Of a stretch of 64,000 nucleotides of DNA, positions 10,501 through 23,017 are shown piece after piece. The notes beneath the pieces are model-generated. The model made no database searches. It was not told the DNA's origin and was given only the letters and a program-made list of their open reading frames with translations. A program made the position numbers and the translations under genes. This stretch comes from Atkinsonella hypoxylon. Taxonomy: Eukaryota; Ascomycota; Sordariomycetes; Hypocreales; Clavicipitaceae. Each line of letters starts with the position of its first letter. Position 1 is the first letter of the stretch. The stretch spans positions 124,001-188,000 of the forward strand of contig JFHB01000002.1 of assembly GCA_000729835.1 (NCBI GenBank), in the 5' to 3' direction.

Positions 10501-13466
10501 CCGGAGGTTGCGGTAAGGAGGGTTTTAAATTCAGATCTATCCCGAGAGTCAGCTTTTCTTTTCTTTTCTTTTTTAATCGTAGGATAAGATGGGCAGCAGG
10601 TGGAGCACATACCTTGGTCGTGACGTGGATCGACATCTTCTTGAATGCCCAACTCGTAGATAGATGCGAAGCTGTGCCATTTGAGCCACCGCGCAAGCTG
10701 GCAAAGCAGCACTCTCAAGTCAGTTCGGCCGGGCGAAACGTACTCAGGATTAGTGATATCAAGCTTCTGCTCATCCAAAAGTAGATGCAGAGCCATGAAC
10801 ATATCTACAGCTACCTTGCGTCGAACTTCCGGTGACCTAGCGAGAGATGTAGGCATATATCCATGCAAACCCAAGCCGGCGTCTCCAGGAGCAGAATTAA
10901 TATATTCTTTCGCTAACAAAATGTGCCTTGTAAGGAAGTTGGGAGCAGCGAAAGGTTCATTTTGGGATGACATCGAGTCGTCCTTGTTTTCTTCAAGGGC
11001 CCATTGCCACCCCTTGTTCATCATCCAGGTTGGATAGCCGAGGGAGTTGGCAGCTTCTCCTGATTCCAGCGCTTTCCAATCCTCTGACTCCCGAATTGCG
11101 CCAAATGATCCCGGGGTGGACCTTCGCTTTCGAAGCGGCAATCCCGTTGATTTTAGCGGAGCACTCTCGTCACGGCCCAGATTAAGGAATGAAGCTAGGA
11201 GCAAAACAGTAATAGCGGACCACTCGACATCGGAAGTCGTTTCGGCTCTGCCCTGGAGCCACTGCATGATATGCAACCAGCCAGCATGAAGACGACAACC
11301 AAGAGATTCAGGGAGGACGCTTCTACAGATACCCAAAACCTTGATGACTTGAGGGCAAGTGGGTTCAAGTTGAATTTGTAACTTGTGAAGACGATGTTGT
11401 CTATCAAGGATATCGATCATTCCATGATTCCGTGGGTGACGGATACCCACAATGCCACCGCGGGTTAAGTCTATGACCTCTGATTTTCGGTCTTCCACGT
11501 CCCGGTCGGCGATTCTCCCTCGATACTGTATACTCCCGGTGTCCTCAACGAAAAATGTGGAAACAGATATCTTGGTGAGTTCGATCCAAGGAGCCTGAGC
11601 GCTAAGCTCATGTTGTCCATCTTTGGAATCAGACAGAACGAGGATGGCAGATAGATTACCGTCGATAAGTTTTGACGAGTCTATGACGTTTTGAACTTTC
11701 CACTGCTGCCCTGGTAAAACAGAGACGAAGGGGCGTTCCGATTGTCTCTTCTCTGACAAATCCAAATCTAAGTCGGACCTGGCTTGGGCTTTCGCGAATA
11801 ACGTCATCATCTGCAGTCGCTTTTCAACCGGATCTTGTATGCCAATTAACAATTGAACCCGGCGATACTCGTCCAGTGCGAAAGGCGGTGCTGTGAGAAT
11901 AAAGACCTTGGTTTGACACCTAGCAGGAAGAGAAGACGTCGAGTAACGAACATTAGAACTATTCAAAGCAACAGTTTGGATTCTGGTAAACCTGATTTCA
12001 TGCTGCATTCCATCGAAGTCGTGATCATCAATACCCATTTTATGCAGCCCTTCATCCAATGCTGCATCCAAGGGAGCCTCCAGTAAGCTGCCCAAACTCG
12101 GATGGATCTGCTGATGGAAGCTTGAACTGGATCGGCCATGGTAATTGCCGTGCGACTCGCTTCGTTTGAAGACACCCGTAGAAGATATATGGGCTTGGTC
12201 AGCGAACAGATTCCGATCATGGGAGGTAGACAAATCTGCTCGAGCCAACATTGAACTCAATCGACGAGAGCTCCTGCGCGCTACACCTGATCCTTCTTTA
12301 TCCTGTTGCTCGAGCGAAGATACCAAATCTAAAGGCTTTTCGACTTTCTCGCTTTTGCGTCGCCGCTTACCTGGCAGAGGAGCGCCAAAACTTTCTCTGA
12401 GGTTTTGCTGCACAGGCGTTGATGCACCACTTGTAAAGCCAGGGGGTGGCATAGAACTTCTGCGACGATTCGTCTTGTTCTGAGCCGCCTTTTGATGACC
12501 AATGAAGGGATCCTCGTGCTCGAAACATTTCAGACTCCATACTGTATAAGACCCATTTTCCCTATTCATGGTGATAGCTAGAATTAATGGATCTTCCAAA
12601 GCATCGGTGTCTGTTCCAGGTAGATTGATTTGTTCTACGTGAAGAATTTCTTCTGCAGGGTCTAGGAATGACAGATTCTTGGATTTAGGCTTCCGTGCAT
12701 GGCGGCTACTGTCGAGCTCCGGTTCACCTACGATGAGTCCAATGTCGGATAAAGGGTCAGTTAAAGACACAAGGCGAGGCCAATGAGACCGATGTTGCTT
12801 CAATGGTGCATCCCATAGTGCTTCCAAAGTCGAGCCAGGTCCGAAATGAAGCGATTTGGGCTTCCCCAAGCCCTCGACGGAGAAGGCTGTCTGTTGCGAG
12901 CTGTTCAGTGCAGTAAGCTGAGAGGATACGAAGGAGTTGGACGCAACTCGTGGGAACTTCAGAGATATTGGTGCCATGCTCTCAGCATTGAGCTTTCTTT
13001 GAATAATCACACCGAGCGGTCCTGCACAAGCAGATTCCACCTCGAAAGGCATGTGGACGATATGACTGGAACCGGAGAGGAAGAAGATATGAGCTTGAGT
13101 CTTCAGGAACACGACCAATGCCTTCTCCAGATTTGACGAAGTGGCGGATCTTGTTTTAGAGCCATTATTGTGGCGTTCGGTTCGTGTCTCAGCGTGAGAA
13201 GCTGGAAAGTAGGCTAGAAGAGCCTGATTGATTGTTTCCTTTTCGAGAGCAAAGTTGAACGTTTTTCGAAAGATGCCTCCGCGGCACCAGATGACACAGT
13301 CTCGAGTAATCAACAACTCGTCTTCTATCGAGTCTTGCCCATTCTCATGTGTAGTAATGTCCCAATCGTACATGGTCGCGGGAGCATTGAGGGGTAGTAT
13401 TTGCTCCTCGATGGCATGGCGCAGTCCCGAGGGATGATGCAGCCCGAGGGACCTTACCGAAGCCAT
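7520..13466 (-). CDS. bimE: Anaphase-promoting complex subunit 1 (APC1/BimE/Cut4)
   Basis: Two exons on the minus strand: 13466-10613 and 10536-7520. The 76-nt intron has donor GTATGT, a GCTGAC branch site and acceptor GATAG, and splits an Asp codon (G|AT). The product is about 1956 residues, the usual length for fungal APC1. The N-terminal part is beta-propeller-like (for example YDWDITTHENG and DCVIWCRGGIFRKTFNFALE). The C-terminal half carries the long alpha-helical PC-repeat region of the scaffold, with segments such as HAGFLLALGLNGHLKG, TSIGLLLGLAASYMGT and GIMGIGLLYCNS. In the nucleus APC1 joins the catalytic and TPR modules of this mitotic ubiquitin ligase. A Ser/Arg-rich linker near residues 330-450 is a likely phospho-regulated loop. 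It is divergent from VPS41. Confidence 0.95.
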
Positions 13467-14102
13467 GTTGTTGATGGAGCTCCATAGGCGATATCAAGAT
13501 CAGATTGACGGTGAACATGAGCTGAACCGCTGGCTTTCTTAGGCTAATAGAAATACGAAGATTTGACCAGGATGATGACGCTCGGATGTGCCGAATGCTT
13601 TCCGGCAAGCGAGGTAATCTTGCCACCAATATCGCACACGTACCTCACGCTGAAATTCGGGGTTGGAGATGAAGTCGCGTGCGGACGCGTGAGATAAGAT
13701 AATGAGGCTGGGGCAACGTCGTGGAGAGGAGGGGGGGTTTCCGGGGGCGCCAAAATGCGCAAAGCGCCCGGAGTGCGAACTGGCTGAGCGCTAAGAGCAG
13801 CCAAAACAGCGGGGAGAAGGATCTTAGCATTCACACATAGGCGGCAGATGCAGCAAGGATTTGGAGTCTGAAGCTCGTGACGTCGTTGCAGGGAGCTACC
13901 ACCCAAACCCAGCTCCACATTGAATCCCCAAGTTCTCGACAACATCCCAGATCGGCCTGTAGAGCTGAACTTTTGATTTCTCGAGAGCACCGCTGGAGCT
14001 GCGGACTGATCTTTCCATTCATCTAGCCGAGTTGACCACTGATCAGTCAAGGTTTGCTGCGAGTCGGAAGGGACACATGATGCCACTCGAGTCATCAGCA
14101 CA
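13467..14102. promoter_or_regulatory. Divergent promoter between APC1 and VPS41
   Basis: A 636-bp region between the two divergent start codons. An open frame of 201 codons on the minus strand crosses it and enters VPS41 exon 1. It shows no family resemblance and is best explained as chance. No other feature is seen. Confidence 0.5.
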
Positions 14103-17100
14103 ATGACAGACCCGTCCGACCACAGGATTAATGACAAACACCAACCCAAGCTGCAGCAAGGTCTTAGTCACAATGTTGAGGACGACCCGAAAAAGGGTTC
14201 GAAATCTGCCGAATCTAAAGAAGGAGACACTTCTGGGTCTGAGAGAGCAGTAGAATCTCTTAGAGAAACGCCGCAAATGACTCTGAATGTAAACGATAAC
14301 GAAGAGACTGATTACGACGAGGATGAAGATGAAGAGGATGAGGACGATGAGGAAGAAGATGACGAGGAAGACGAGGAACCACGCCTCAAATACGCGCGCC
14401 TAACACAAAGCTTGAGTGGACTGTACCGGAATGGCGACGCCACGAGCGCCTTTCTAGTTGGAGGAAACAAGATGGTTCGCTATGCAATGGGATGCTTTCC
14501 GCGCTATTCGATACCGCATTGCTGACTACTCATAGGTTATGGGAACTCATAACGGCAATATTGTGAGTGCGCATCTGTAATAAATACTTCTGAGAGAATC
14601 TCTGTCCTAACACCTCTGCCAGCACGTAATTCAATTACCAACTCTTATACCGTTAAGGGTTTACCATGCGCACTCAGCGTCCGTCACGAGCGTATCGATA
14701 TCACCATACCCTCCGCCGTTGTCTAACGAACGCTTGGAACCGCCAATACAGCCACAAAAGCCCCAGACGCAGACAAGTCTCCGGCCAGCTAATGCATCAT
14801 CAGCAGGAGCTTCCAGGCGACCCAAAGAACCGGTGCAATTACCCCGAACCCCATCCAATGACATCTACATTGCAACATCCTCCATGGATGGCAATGTCTG
14901 TGTACAATCACTTGTAGATGCGAAAGATGTTCATCTGCGGAACTTCGCTCGCCCGGTTCAAGCTGTGTCCCTGTCACCGGAGTTCAAATCTGACCGTACT
15001 TATCTCTCTGGAGGCTTGGCTGGGCAGCTTATACTCACTGTTGGTGGTGGCCAGGGAAGGAGTACCTCCACGACTACTGGAACTGCTGTTGCCACTGCCT
15101 CTGGTTGGTTTGGAAGCATGGGTCTTGGAACTAGTAATGGTAGGGACACCGTCCTGCATTCAGGTGAAGGCGCCATTAGTAGTATTAAATGGTCGCTTTC
15201 TGGAAAATATGTGGCCTGGCTGAATGAGTACGGAATCAAGTTTATGCGCTCCAAGCTTCACCTTGATAATGCGGATTCTGAGGGTGCATGGCAGCGGATT
15301 GGACACTATGACAGACCCCACACTGACGAGTGGGAGACGATGGCAAGCGTGTGGAAGGGCAGGGTCGAATGGATTGATGAAAAAGCTATCGAAAGCGATG
15401 AAGGCCCGTCAGCAGGCAATGAGACGACACAAACGCTTGGTACCCTTATAAACACCATGGAGAGACTCATTGTTGGCTGGGGAGGCACAATATGGATTAT
15501 CCATGTACATCACGGGGCTTCGAATGTTGGAAGATTGAATCATGAAAAGCCTTTTGGTCGAGCGGAAGTGGCTAAAATGTAAGTCATCTTGACAATCCAG
15601 TATCGTGCGCGAACAACCGCTGACCGCGTCGAAAGTCTGAGAATGGACTGCATCATTGCAGGCCTTTCGCTCTATACCCGAAACACTCTTCTAGTTCTTG
15701 CTTTTTGCCCTTCAGAAGATGATGAGCAAGGAGAGTCGGAGAATTCGCTAACTTTAGGGCACAAGTTAAAACCTTCGTCAGGGTCCGCGGATAGCGAGCC
15801 GACGGGTGGCATCCGCCGTCGTCAGAGTAATCAACCTCCCGAGCTGAGGCTGATCGACCTTGAATCGCAGATGGAGGTCGATAAGGATCGACTTGGAGTT
15901 AGTCGTTTCGAACGGTTAGGTGCGGCTGACTACCATCTTGGGGTGCTTCCAGCGCATTCAGCAGCAACCGTTGTGGCTTCCAAAGGTGCATTGGAAACTC
16001 TTGCTGGATTAGGTAGTGATATGTGGAACGTCGCCATCAACCCAAAGTCTCTTTTCGGCTCTGGAGCCAGCATCAGAAGTAGAGATAGCGGAGAAGACGC
16101 TGCATCAGTGTCACGAGCTGCAAGCATCACTGGGATAATTCGACATGGACAGGGCAGGCAGAATGGCATGGTGACAGTGCATCCAAGCTTAACCAAACCC
16201 GGCATCAAAATATTTATTCACAGTCCATATGATTGCATCCTTGGCACCAAGAGGGATTTAGCAGACCACTTAGCGTGGATTGTTGAACATGAACTGTACC
16301 AACAAGCTTGGGAGCTCTTGGATGAAAATCCGGACATAATCTCAAGCGGTTCCGAAATACCTTCAGATGCAACGCTCACAGGACCACCGAAACGGCTGCC
16401 TCTTTCTGAAGATCTGTTTGACGGTGAATCGGTCGCAGATTCTGCCCAAGAAAACATGCACTCATACGCCGCGAAAGAGAAGAGGCGCATTGGTGATTTA
16501 TGGATTCAACAGCTTATCGAAAAAGATGACTGGCAGTCGGCTGGAAAGGTGTGCGGCAAGGTGCTCTCTACTCCTGATCGATGGGAAAAGTGGGTATGGA
16601 CCTTTGCCGGAGCTAAACACTTTGACGAGATCACGCCGTATGTTCCGTCGAAACCTATGCATCCTCCGCTTCGGACCACAGTATACGAGGTTGTTCTAGG
16701 GCACTATTTACAGATTGATAAACCTCACTTCAAGGAGTTGCTTGATAAGTGGCCAGCGGAGCTGTTCGATGTCGGCACTATCACGACGACTTTGGAAAAT
16801 CAGCTCAAGTTTAGAGATGTTCAAGAAGACAGCGTAGAGCACGGGCGAAAGGGTAGAGACTGGTCCATCGTGATGGAGAGCTTAGCACGACTCTACGAGG
16901 CAGGTGGGCGTCATCGGGATGCTCTAAAGTCTTACATCAAACTTCATGATGCTGATTCAGCATTCCGAATCATTCGTGATCGGCACTTGGCTGAAGCGGT
17001 GGTAGACAACATACCGGGATTTATCGGCCTCAGAGTACCGATCACGAAAATTCAACCTCTGAATGAGGCTGATCTAGAGGAAGCAACCTCTGAAGCTATT

Positions 17101-18242
17101 ACACTCCTGGTGGATGAGGCTCAGCATGGCCTTGTCCGTCCCAGTGTTGTTGTGGAGCAGCTTAAAGCCAAAAAGCTCTACCTCTACTTATACTTCTACC
17201 TCAAAGGCTTGTGGAAGGGACAAGGTATTCGAGAACACTCCGCGGAGAACATGGATCGGTTGGTCATGGACAGCCAGTCTCTAGTCGATGACTATGCCGA
17301 CTTGGCCGTCCATTTATTTGCAATGCACGATCGACGTACATTGATGGACTTTCTCAAGTCGTCGACATCTTATACATTTGAGAAGGTAATCGATGCCGCT
17401 GCGCACTCTGTCATCATTTCCTTTGCTAACAATGCCAGGCTGTGCAAGAGTGCGAGGCACATTCGTACTATGACGAATTGGTGTATCTATACTCCAAAAC
17501 AGGTGAAATGAAGCGAGCCCTGTATCTTATCATTGATAGGTTAAAAAACGTGCAAAAAGCAATTGAGTTTGCCAAAGAGCAGGATGACCCAGATCTATGG
17601 AACAATCTGCTCGACTACAGCATGGACAAGCCAACCTTTATCCGAGCGCTACTGGAACAAGTGGGCACTGCAATCAATCCAATAACTCTTGTCAAGCGAA
17701 TTCCCGAAGGGCTCGAAATCCAGGGTCTCAGAGAAGGACTTACGCACATGATGAAGGAGCACGAGCTGCAGCACAGCATCAGCTCAGGTGTCGCCAAAGT
17801 TTTACGAAGCGAGCTTGCGGCAGCACAAAGCGATCTGAGAGCGGGTCAACAAAAGGGCATTAAATTCCAAGTGGCACGGCCGCCCGGGAGCGATCAACCT
17901 TGGACAGCAGCATACAAGGAACAGCCCGGCAATGAGAAGGGAGGCACCGAGTCCTCTATTGAACGTGGCGTTCAACAAAGCCACCAGAAAACCGAGCCAG
18001 GAAGCTGTGCGGGCTGCCACGAAGCATTCACAGAATATGAGATCGAAACAATCCTCGGCTTTGCTTGTGGTCATGTGTTTCATGTCAGTCACCTGATGGA
18101 AATCATCCACAAGGGAAGACGGGTCGATGTTGACCTTGGAGGGAACTCGGCAGGAAGTTCTCGCTACTCTGTCGGAATGAAGGTGATGCGAGCCAGGTTA
18201 CTGCGAGACAAGGTCGGAGAAGGGTGTCCAGTTTGCTCTTAA
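14103..18242 (+). CDS. VPS41: Vacuolar sorting protein VPS41 (HOPS complex)
   Basis: Five exons: 14103-14474, 14536-14562, 14623-15578, 15636-17385 and 17439-18242, giving about 1302 residues. Each junction keeps frame, and branch sites (GCTGAC, GCTAAC) are visible. Exon 2 is only 27 nt, coding for VMGTHNGNI, the first strand of the WD-type propeller. The order is a very acidic Asp/Glu tract (about residues 65-100), an N-terminal beta-propeller (HVIQLPTLIPLRVYHAHSAS onward), an alpha-solenoid with clathrin-heavy-chain-like repeats (for example YSKTGEMKRALYLIIDRL), and a C-terminal RING-H2 (CAGC ... CGHVFHVSH ... CPVC). VPS41 is the HOPS subunit that tethers vesicles to the vacuole. Intron 3 could also end at a CAG at 15600, but only the AAAG at 15635 restores the conserved ILRMDCII frame. 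Confidence 0.95.
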
Positions 18243-18866
18243 CCATGCAGGACATGAACAACGATGTGTTCTGTAGAATACACAATGACTTGAACATCAG
18301 CACACGCTTCCCGACTTCGATTTTTTTTTTTTTTCTTTCTTGTTTTATCCATTCACCAACGATCGTGTGTCTTCCGGCTCGTCGGGTTCAAGTATTGTAC
18401 ATACTCGCCAGTGATATCGGTTTCAGTTGGGGCCGAGCTTGTTCCCTGTTTATTTCATGGAGTTTGTAGCATAGAGTTTTGCTTTCAACGCCGATGTGGA
18501 GAGCCAACCTGTTTTGGAAGAGCGCGAGTTAAGCGGCAAATACCACGGTGGGAAGGGGAGCAAGTGTAAAAAACTCATTGTATTCAGATGCATATACAAG
18601 CATCGTGTCTAACTACGTATTTTTTTTTTCTTCATCCTATCGCACTACAGCAACAACTGCTAAATTACAAATGCCGAATGCAAATCTTTGCGTAGTTCCT
18701 CGCGGTACCATAGTCGCGCAAATGCCTTTTTACAAAATTGCGAAGGTAAAAAAAAAGGAAGAGGCAAGATACAAAACGAAAAACGGATGCCGAGGTGTTG
18801 ATTCAGTCCAAGTCACCAGCCTTAGGGGGTGTGAGAGCAAGGAGACTGTTATTATAGCGCTTCATC
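18243..18866. other. 3' flank of VPS41 and of the GPI-anchored protein gene
   Basis: Convergent intergenic region with long T and A homopolymers (about 18320-18340, 18621-18630 and 18748-18757). No coding potential is convincing. Confidence 0.45.
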
Positions 18867-19540
18867 TTACACAAGGAGCGCCACGGCCAAAACAGCAGCT
18901 CCCCAGGCAGCACCGGGAAATCCCTTAATACCCGCGGCCGCTGCAGTCATAGCAGTAGTAGTCACTGCGGGAGTGCCAGTGGAAGATGGCTGCGTAGCTG
19001 TGGTAGCAGGCTCAGTGACCTCGGAGCCATAGCTAGACTGTGTCTCCGTGGAAGTAGGTGCCTCTGTGCTGGCCGCAGAACTAGAAAGGGAGAAGTGAGT
19101 CGGGATAGGCACAGACTCGGTGGCAGGGCTGGTTGTCACGACGGAAGCAGAAGATCCTGAGGCCTGGGAAGGAGGAGCAGAAGCGGACGTCATGACGGAA
19201 AGCTGGCACTGGGTATTCATGACGACGCTGCAGTAATTCATAGACACGAGGACAGCACCTGGAATTTTGTCAACACTGGATGAGAGAAGTCGCTGTTGTA
19301 GGGCTGCTGACGTACCATTGGAGGTGGCAGTTCCCACCGGTGTAGGCTGGAGAGTCTGAGTAGACTCAGCATTGGCTAGATCTCCCACAAGTTAATATCA
19401 CGTATGTTTTTTGTGTGTCGGAAAAAAAAAAAAGTATGAGGTGGAAGCAACCCACAACCAGACTGAGCCAAGCCACCGGTAGCAAAGGCACCGAGGAGGG
19501 CAAGGGCACCCGCCAAGACAGTCATCTTAGCACCATACAT
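18867..19540 (-). CDS. Small secreted Ser/Thr-rich protein, probably GPI-anchored
   Basis: My model has three exons on the minus strand: 19540-19459, 19375-19316 and 19258-18867, about 177 residues. Exon 1 encodes a classical signal peptide (TVLAGALALLGAFATGGLAQ). The body is rich in Ser, Thr, Ala and Pro, as in O-glycosylated wall proteins, with two Cys flanking SVVMNTQ. The C-terminus is a small-residue patch followed by a hydrophobic tail (WGAAVLAVALLV) with no basic residue after it, as in a GPI-attachment signal. The second intron (19259-19315; GTACGT donor, TTCCAG acceptor) is 57 nt, in frame and free of stops, so retention would add 19 residues. The first intron uses a weaker donor (GTTGTG). 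No family is recognised; a cell-surface or wall role is inferred. An alternative start is the Met at 19525. Confidence 0.65.
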
Positions 19541-21318
19541 CCTACAAAGGAGGATGTTCTTTTCTTCACAAAAGATTGGGGTCGAAAGATTCTAGGAATT
19601 AGTGGCGACCGCCCAGAACAAGGGGGATTGACAATTCCGAGGAGATGAAACTCGGCGTTGGCAAAAGACAAAGATAGACCTGTATCTTGTGTAAGTGGCG
19701 GATAGTAAAAATGTGAGCGGTTGCTGAAGCGAAGCTAGGAGAAGTGGAAACTTGGAGATGAAGTTGTTTCTGCTGGTGGAGGAGATGGTTCAAGGGCGGG
19801 ATGTATCGATTTTTATATGAACAATTAGGAAGGGGTTATTCTGGCTGTTTGTCCTTCCGAGGGAGGTGATGGTGCTTGGAATGATATATTGGGCGCCGAA
19901 AGCCTGATGGGAGTCTACATCGGAGAAGACAAATTCGATACCGATGATGTAGGCTTCATCCACGGGCCTGGAATTCGAGAGCCCAATACATGCTTCTTTG
20001 AAAAACGTTTCAGACGTACCTCGGTGGGTGATGGTTTGGAGGAGATAAGGGAGGGAGGGAGGTTTAGAAGGTGGAGTTGAAGGGAGACGGTGGGTGACCT
20101 GGTACACTTCTCTTGATGTACAGGAAGAAATGAGTGTTTGGTTTGAGACAAGGTGAAGAGAATGTGAACGGGATGAGAAATATTGGTACCCTCGAAGCAG
20201 GATGGCCGTTTGGACCATGGCTATAAGCAGCTTTTGTTTGCTTGGCACCGCGCCGGAGCGTGAATCAACGGCCTGTCGCAGCTGGCCAGCAGGGAACCGG
20301 TGCCCAACGAAGCAGATCCATTGACACCTGCTGAGAAACCATTGTTAGAATTCCAAGGATGAAAGCGATGAAAGCCGAATTGGGCAGTGGGCCGTGGTGA
20401 ATGAGATTGCTTACGGCTAGCCGCATCGCGGAGGAGGTCACACAACACGATCTTACAAGCTGGCTCTGCGTTTGACAAGGTGACTTGCATTCCGACCGGT
20501 CGATCGCCAAGCAGTGTCATATCCGAGTGTCGGATGCTCGACGTATTCTATTCTATGTCGCGATTCGCGTTGTGCAGGCGGGCTGGCGCACAATCGCCTA
20601 CACCGGCCAGCCAAACGGCGTCTGTGGCACAACGCATGCCCAATTAGGTGCATCTTATTCACGTTGTGGAACGGGAACGCGCGGCATCGCGTTGACAGGC
20701 TGGCTAGTAGTTAGTTACGGAATACTCGATAGAATGACAGGAGGCATGAGAGGAAACGCAGTCGTCCATCCCTTTGGCAGTGCGAAGGCAGCACCTGGGT
20801 CGGGAATTGGCTAGTGGGCCAATCAGGACTAGCCACGACGATTGGTACTTAGATTTACGTGCGAATCTCACTATAATAGAAGTACTAACAATTTCCCCAT
20901 GTATAAAGAGGTATATTGCAGGCCCTAGCACACTGTGCGTAGTGGCTTTAAATTGCCTGTATTGCGAGCATTATGAATTTAGATAAATAGCTCTAGTTCT
21001 GTGTTGTTCTTAGAGGGGTTACTATTATTGTCTTTAGAAGGCATCGCGAAAACTGTTGCATAAGGAATGCCACTAAACGCGTTTAGAGCTAGCTGTTGTG
21101 GCTGTTCAGATGTACCTGTGAGGTATCGGAAGTCGGGTGGGTCATAGTGGGTTTAAATATACCTTAATCCGCTCAATTTTACCTACGAACTAGTTACCAG
21201 GTCCCTAGGTAGGTAGGATACAAATCGCTACATTACACAAGCGTCTTGTAGAACACACGTGATGCCCCACTCATCTAGCATCCCCACCAATTAGCGCGCA
21301 GCCCGTCGCGGCACTTAT
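19541..21318. other. Intergenic region upstream of the GPI-anchored protein gene
   Basis: About 1.8 kb with no recognised gene. The left part is presumably the promoter of the minus-strand surface protein. From about 20900 to 21250 the DNA becomes AT-rich and contains a CCCTAGGTAGGTAGG motif near 21203. Open frames of up to 152 codons occur on both strands, but they overlap one another and show no family motifs. Confidence 0.45.
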
Positions 21319-22620
21319 TTACTGCTTCCTCACTTCTCTTTCCTGATTGTGTCGAGTTCTTATTTCTCTACTTTTGTTGTTAACACCAACAAGAAACTTT
21401 CGTGGAAGCTCCTTTAGCTGGGAAGAATTCGTCTTGTCCAGAATTTTGGCACTCCAATCCAAATAGCTATTGCCAAAACGGACCCATGCCTTCTCGATGT
21501 ATTCACGTCCAGTATTTGGACGTGGACAGTAGTTATTTGTCTCGATGAAGGCCTTGACTGCTCCGGCAATACCATCATCGTCCATTGAAATATCGCTGCA
21601 TAAGTCGAAGTCGATCATCCACAGACAACTCTTACCCTTGGTAAAGTTTCTGCCGGAGTGAGTCATTTTTTCGTAACTGCTGGTTGGTTCAGCGTGGCTT
21701 AAGGTTTCCAAGTCTATACGCCCTCGAACCATTTGCTGCGTCAGTGGAGGGCTTCCAAGGACAAACTCTACATCGTTGCCATCAATACGAGTGTGCCAAT
21801 GAATTACAGCCATGGCATAGGCCATGGCATTGATTATGCCGGCGGTTTCGAGACCGAGCTCCTGTATCTGGTCGGCGTGGAGTGGGAAATTGCGAAGCGA
21901 GAAGAAGACAGGGTCAGGGCCATATTTCTGTCGACCAAGATATGGGCGAATCAGACAGTCTTTATTTTCCTCGTTCGATTTGGCGCTGTCCTTTCCCTGT
22001 TCCGGACAAAACTTGTCGATGAGAGCCGCGCAAACTGGACGAGGGAGCGGGAATACACGTTCCATGCAAAGGACGTGCTTGCGTTGTTTGGGAAATTGCT
22101 GTGTGAATGGAAATTTTTCCAGGTTTTGGTCCCAGAAGGCTGCCGACTCTGACGTGGCATACCAGAAACACTCAGGTATCTCGACTTGGCCAGCTACAAA
22201 CGGTAGAGCTTCGAAGCTAAGTTTTACTCTTTGGTGCATCTTGTAATTATTCCAAAGCTTGGCAGGGTCGTCTGACTTGTTGAGCTTATAGACAAACATA
22301 GTGCCAGGGTGCTCAAAAACCTTGCCGGCCGAGCCTGTACCGATTTCTTTGAATGTGACAGAGTCAGAGTTGAAAGCAGCCTGCTGGCGTGTTGCAAAAG
22401 ACGAAGTGGTTGAGACAACAGATTTGGTGGAAGGCATGCGTTTGAGACAGTCCTCGGGAGTTTCGGCACTAGCTTCGGCGTCAAGCCTGTCCTCCAGAGT
22501 CAAGTTGTCCATCAAAGCAGCAACAAGAGTGCTTGATCTGGATGAAGTGGTCGTATCGGTAGTGTTAAGGAGACGACGAGACGCCCCCATCCTGGGCACT
22601 TGACGCTCATTGTCAGCCAT
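21319..22620 (-). CDS. DUF3669 domain protein
   Basis: A single exon of 433 residues. The N-terminus (1-90) is Ser/Thr-rich and disordered. The DUF3669 region follows from about residue 95: FKEIGTGSAGKVFEHPG, HVLCMERVFPLP, CLIRPYLGRQKYGPDPVFFSLRNF, then INAMAYAMAVIHWHTRIDGND, VEFVLGSP and LWMIDFDLCSDI. The GTGSAGKV loop, ME(R) hinge, a HWHTRIDGNDVEF segment and DFD resemble a degenerate kinase-like fold (inference). Biochemical function is unknown. The family is common and often expanded in filamentous ascomycetes. A 123-bp stretch of the gene (22141-22263) is repeated in inverted orientation at 23018-23140. Confidence 0.8.
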   Translation of the reverse strand: MADNERQVPRMGASRRLLNTTDTTTSSRSSTLVAALMDNLTLEDRLDAEASAETPEDCLKRMPSTKSVVSTTSSFATRQQAAFNSDSVTFKEIGTGSAGKVFEHPGTMFVYKLNKSDDPAKLWNNYKMHQRVKLSFEALPFVAGQVEIPECFWYATSESAAFWDQNLEKFPFTQQFPKQRKHVLCMERVFPLPRPVCAALIDKFCPEQGKDSAKSNEENKDCLIRPYLGRQKYGPDPVFFSLRNFPLHADQIQELGLETAGIINAMAYAMAVIHWHTRIDGNDVEFVLGSPPLTQQMVRGRIDLETLSHAEPTSSYEKMTHSGRNFTKGKSCLWMIDFDLCSDISMDDDGIAGAVKAFIETNNYCPRPNTGREYIEKAWVRFGNSYLDWSAKILDKTNSSQLKELPRKFLVGVNNKSREIRTRHNQEREVRKQ

Positions 22621-23017
22621 TCTGGAAATTTGATTTTGAAACTGAATCGAAAAAATTGTGATGGTGATCTGCTGTAGATTCTAAAGAAAGAAAGAATCAA
22701 AAGTTTGTCAAGACAAGAGGAAAGGAATTTATATTTGAAAATTTGAATAGAAGTAAGCAGTGTCCGAGATTTGTGCCTTCTCTTCTGGGCCCACTCCAAT
22801 CAGGAGCTGTTGTCTGCTGTACACGGACCATATCAATTGGTAAATTCCGCTTAAGCTTTGTGGCTGACCGCTTACGCTTAACCCTTATAAATGGCCGCGT
22901 AAGGGTGGACCAGGTAACCAGAGTGGAGCGGGCGAGAGCCGAGCCCCCGGCGGCGCAGCCCCGAGGGCGGCGTGATAGCCGATTGATCTTTACTGAATGG
23001 ACGAAGCTGCGCCCCCT
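22621..23017. other. 5' flank of the DUF3669 gene with a GC-rich patch
   Basis: Probable promoter of the DUF3669 gene, forming most of the spacer between the two arms of the inverted duplication. At about 22916-22990 there is a GC-rich patch (GAGCGGGCGAGAGCC, GGCGGCGCAGCCCCGAGG) unlike its surroundings. It looks like imported repetitive sequence, but I cannot place it. Confidence 0.35.

Noticed and set aside
13544..14149. Open frame of 201 codons on the minus strand between APC1 and VPS41
   Set aside because: It overlaps the VPS41 start and the shared promoter, and has no family motif. It is a chance frame in GC-rich DNA.
19790..20248. Open frame of 152 codons, minus strand, upstream of the GPI-anchored protein gene
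   Set aside because: No conserved motif, overlapping frames on both strands; likely promoter or leader DNA.
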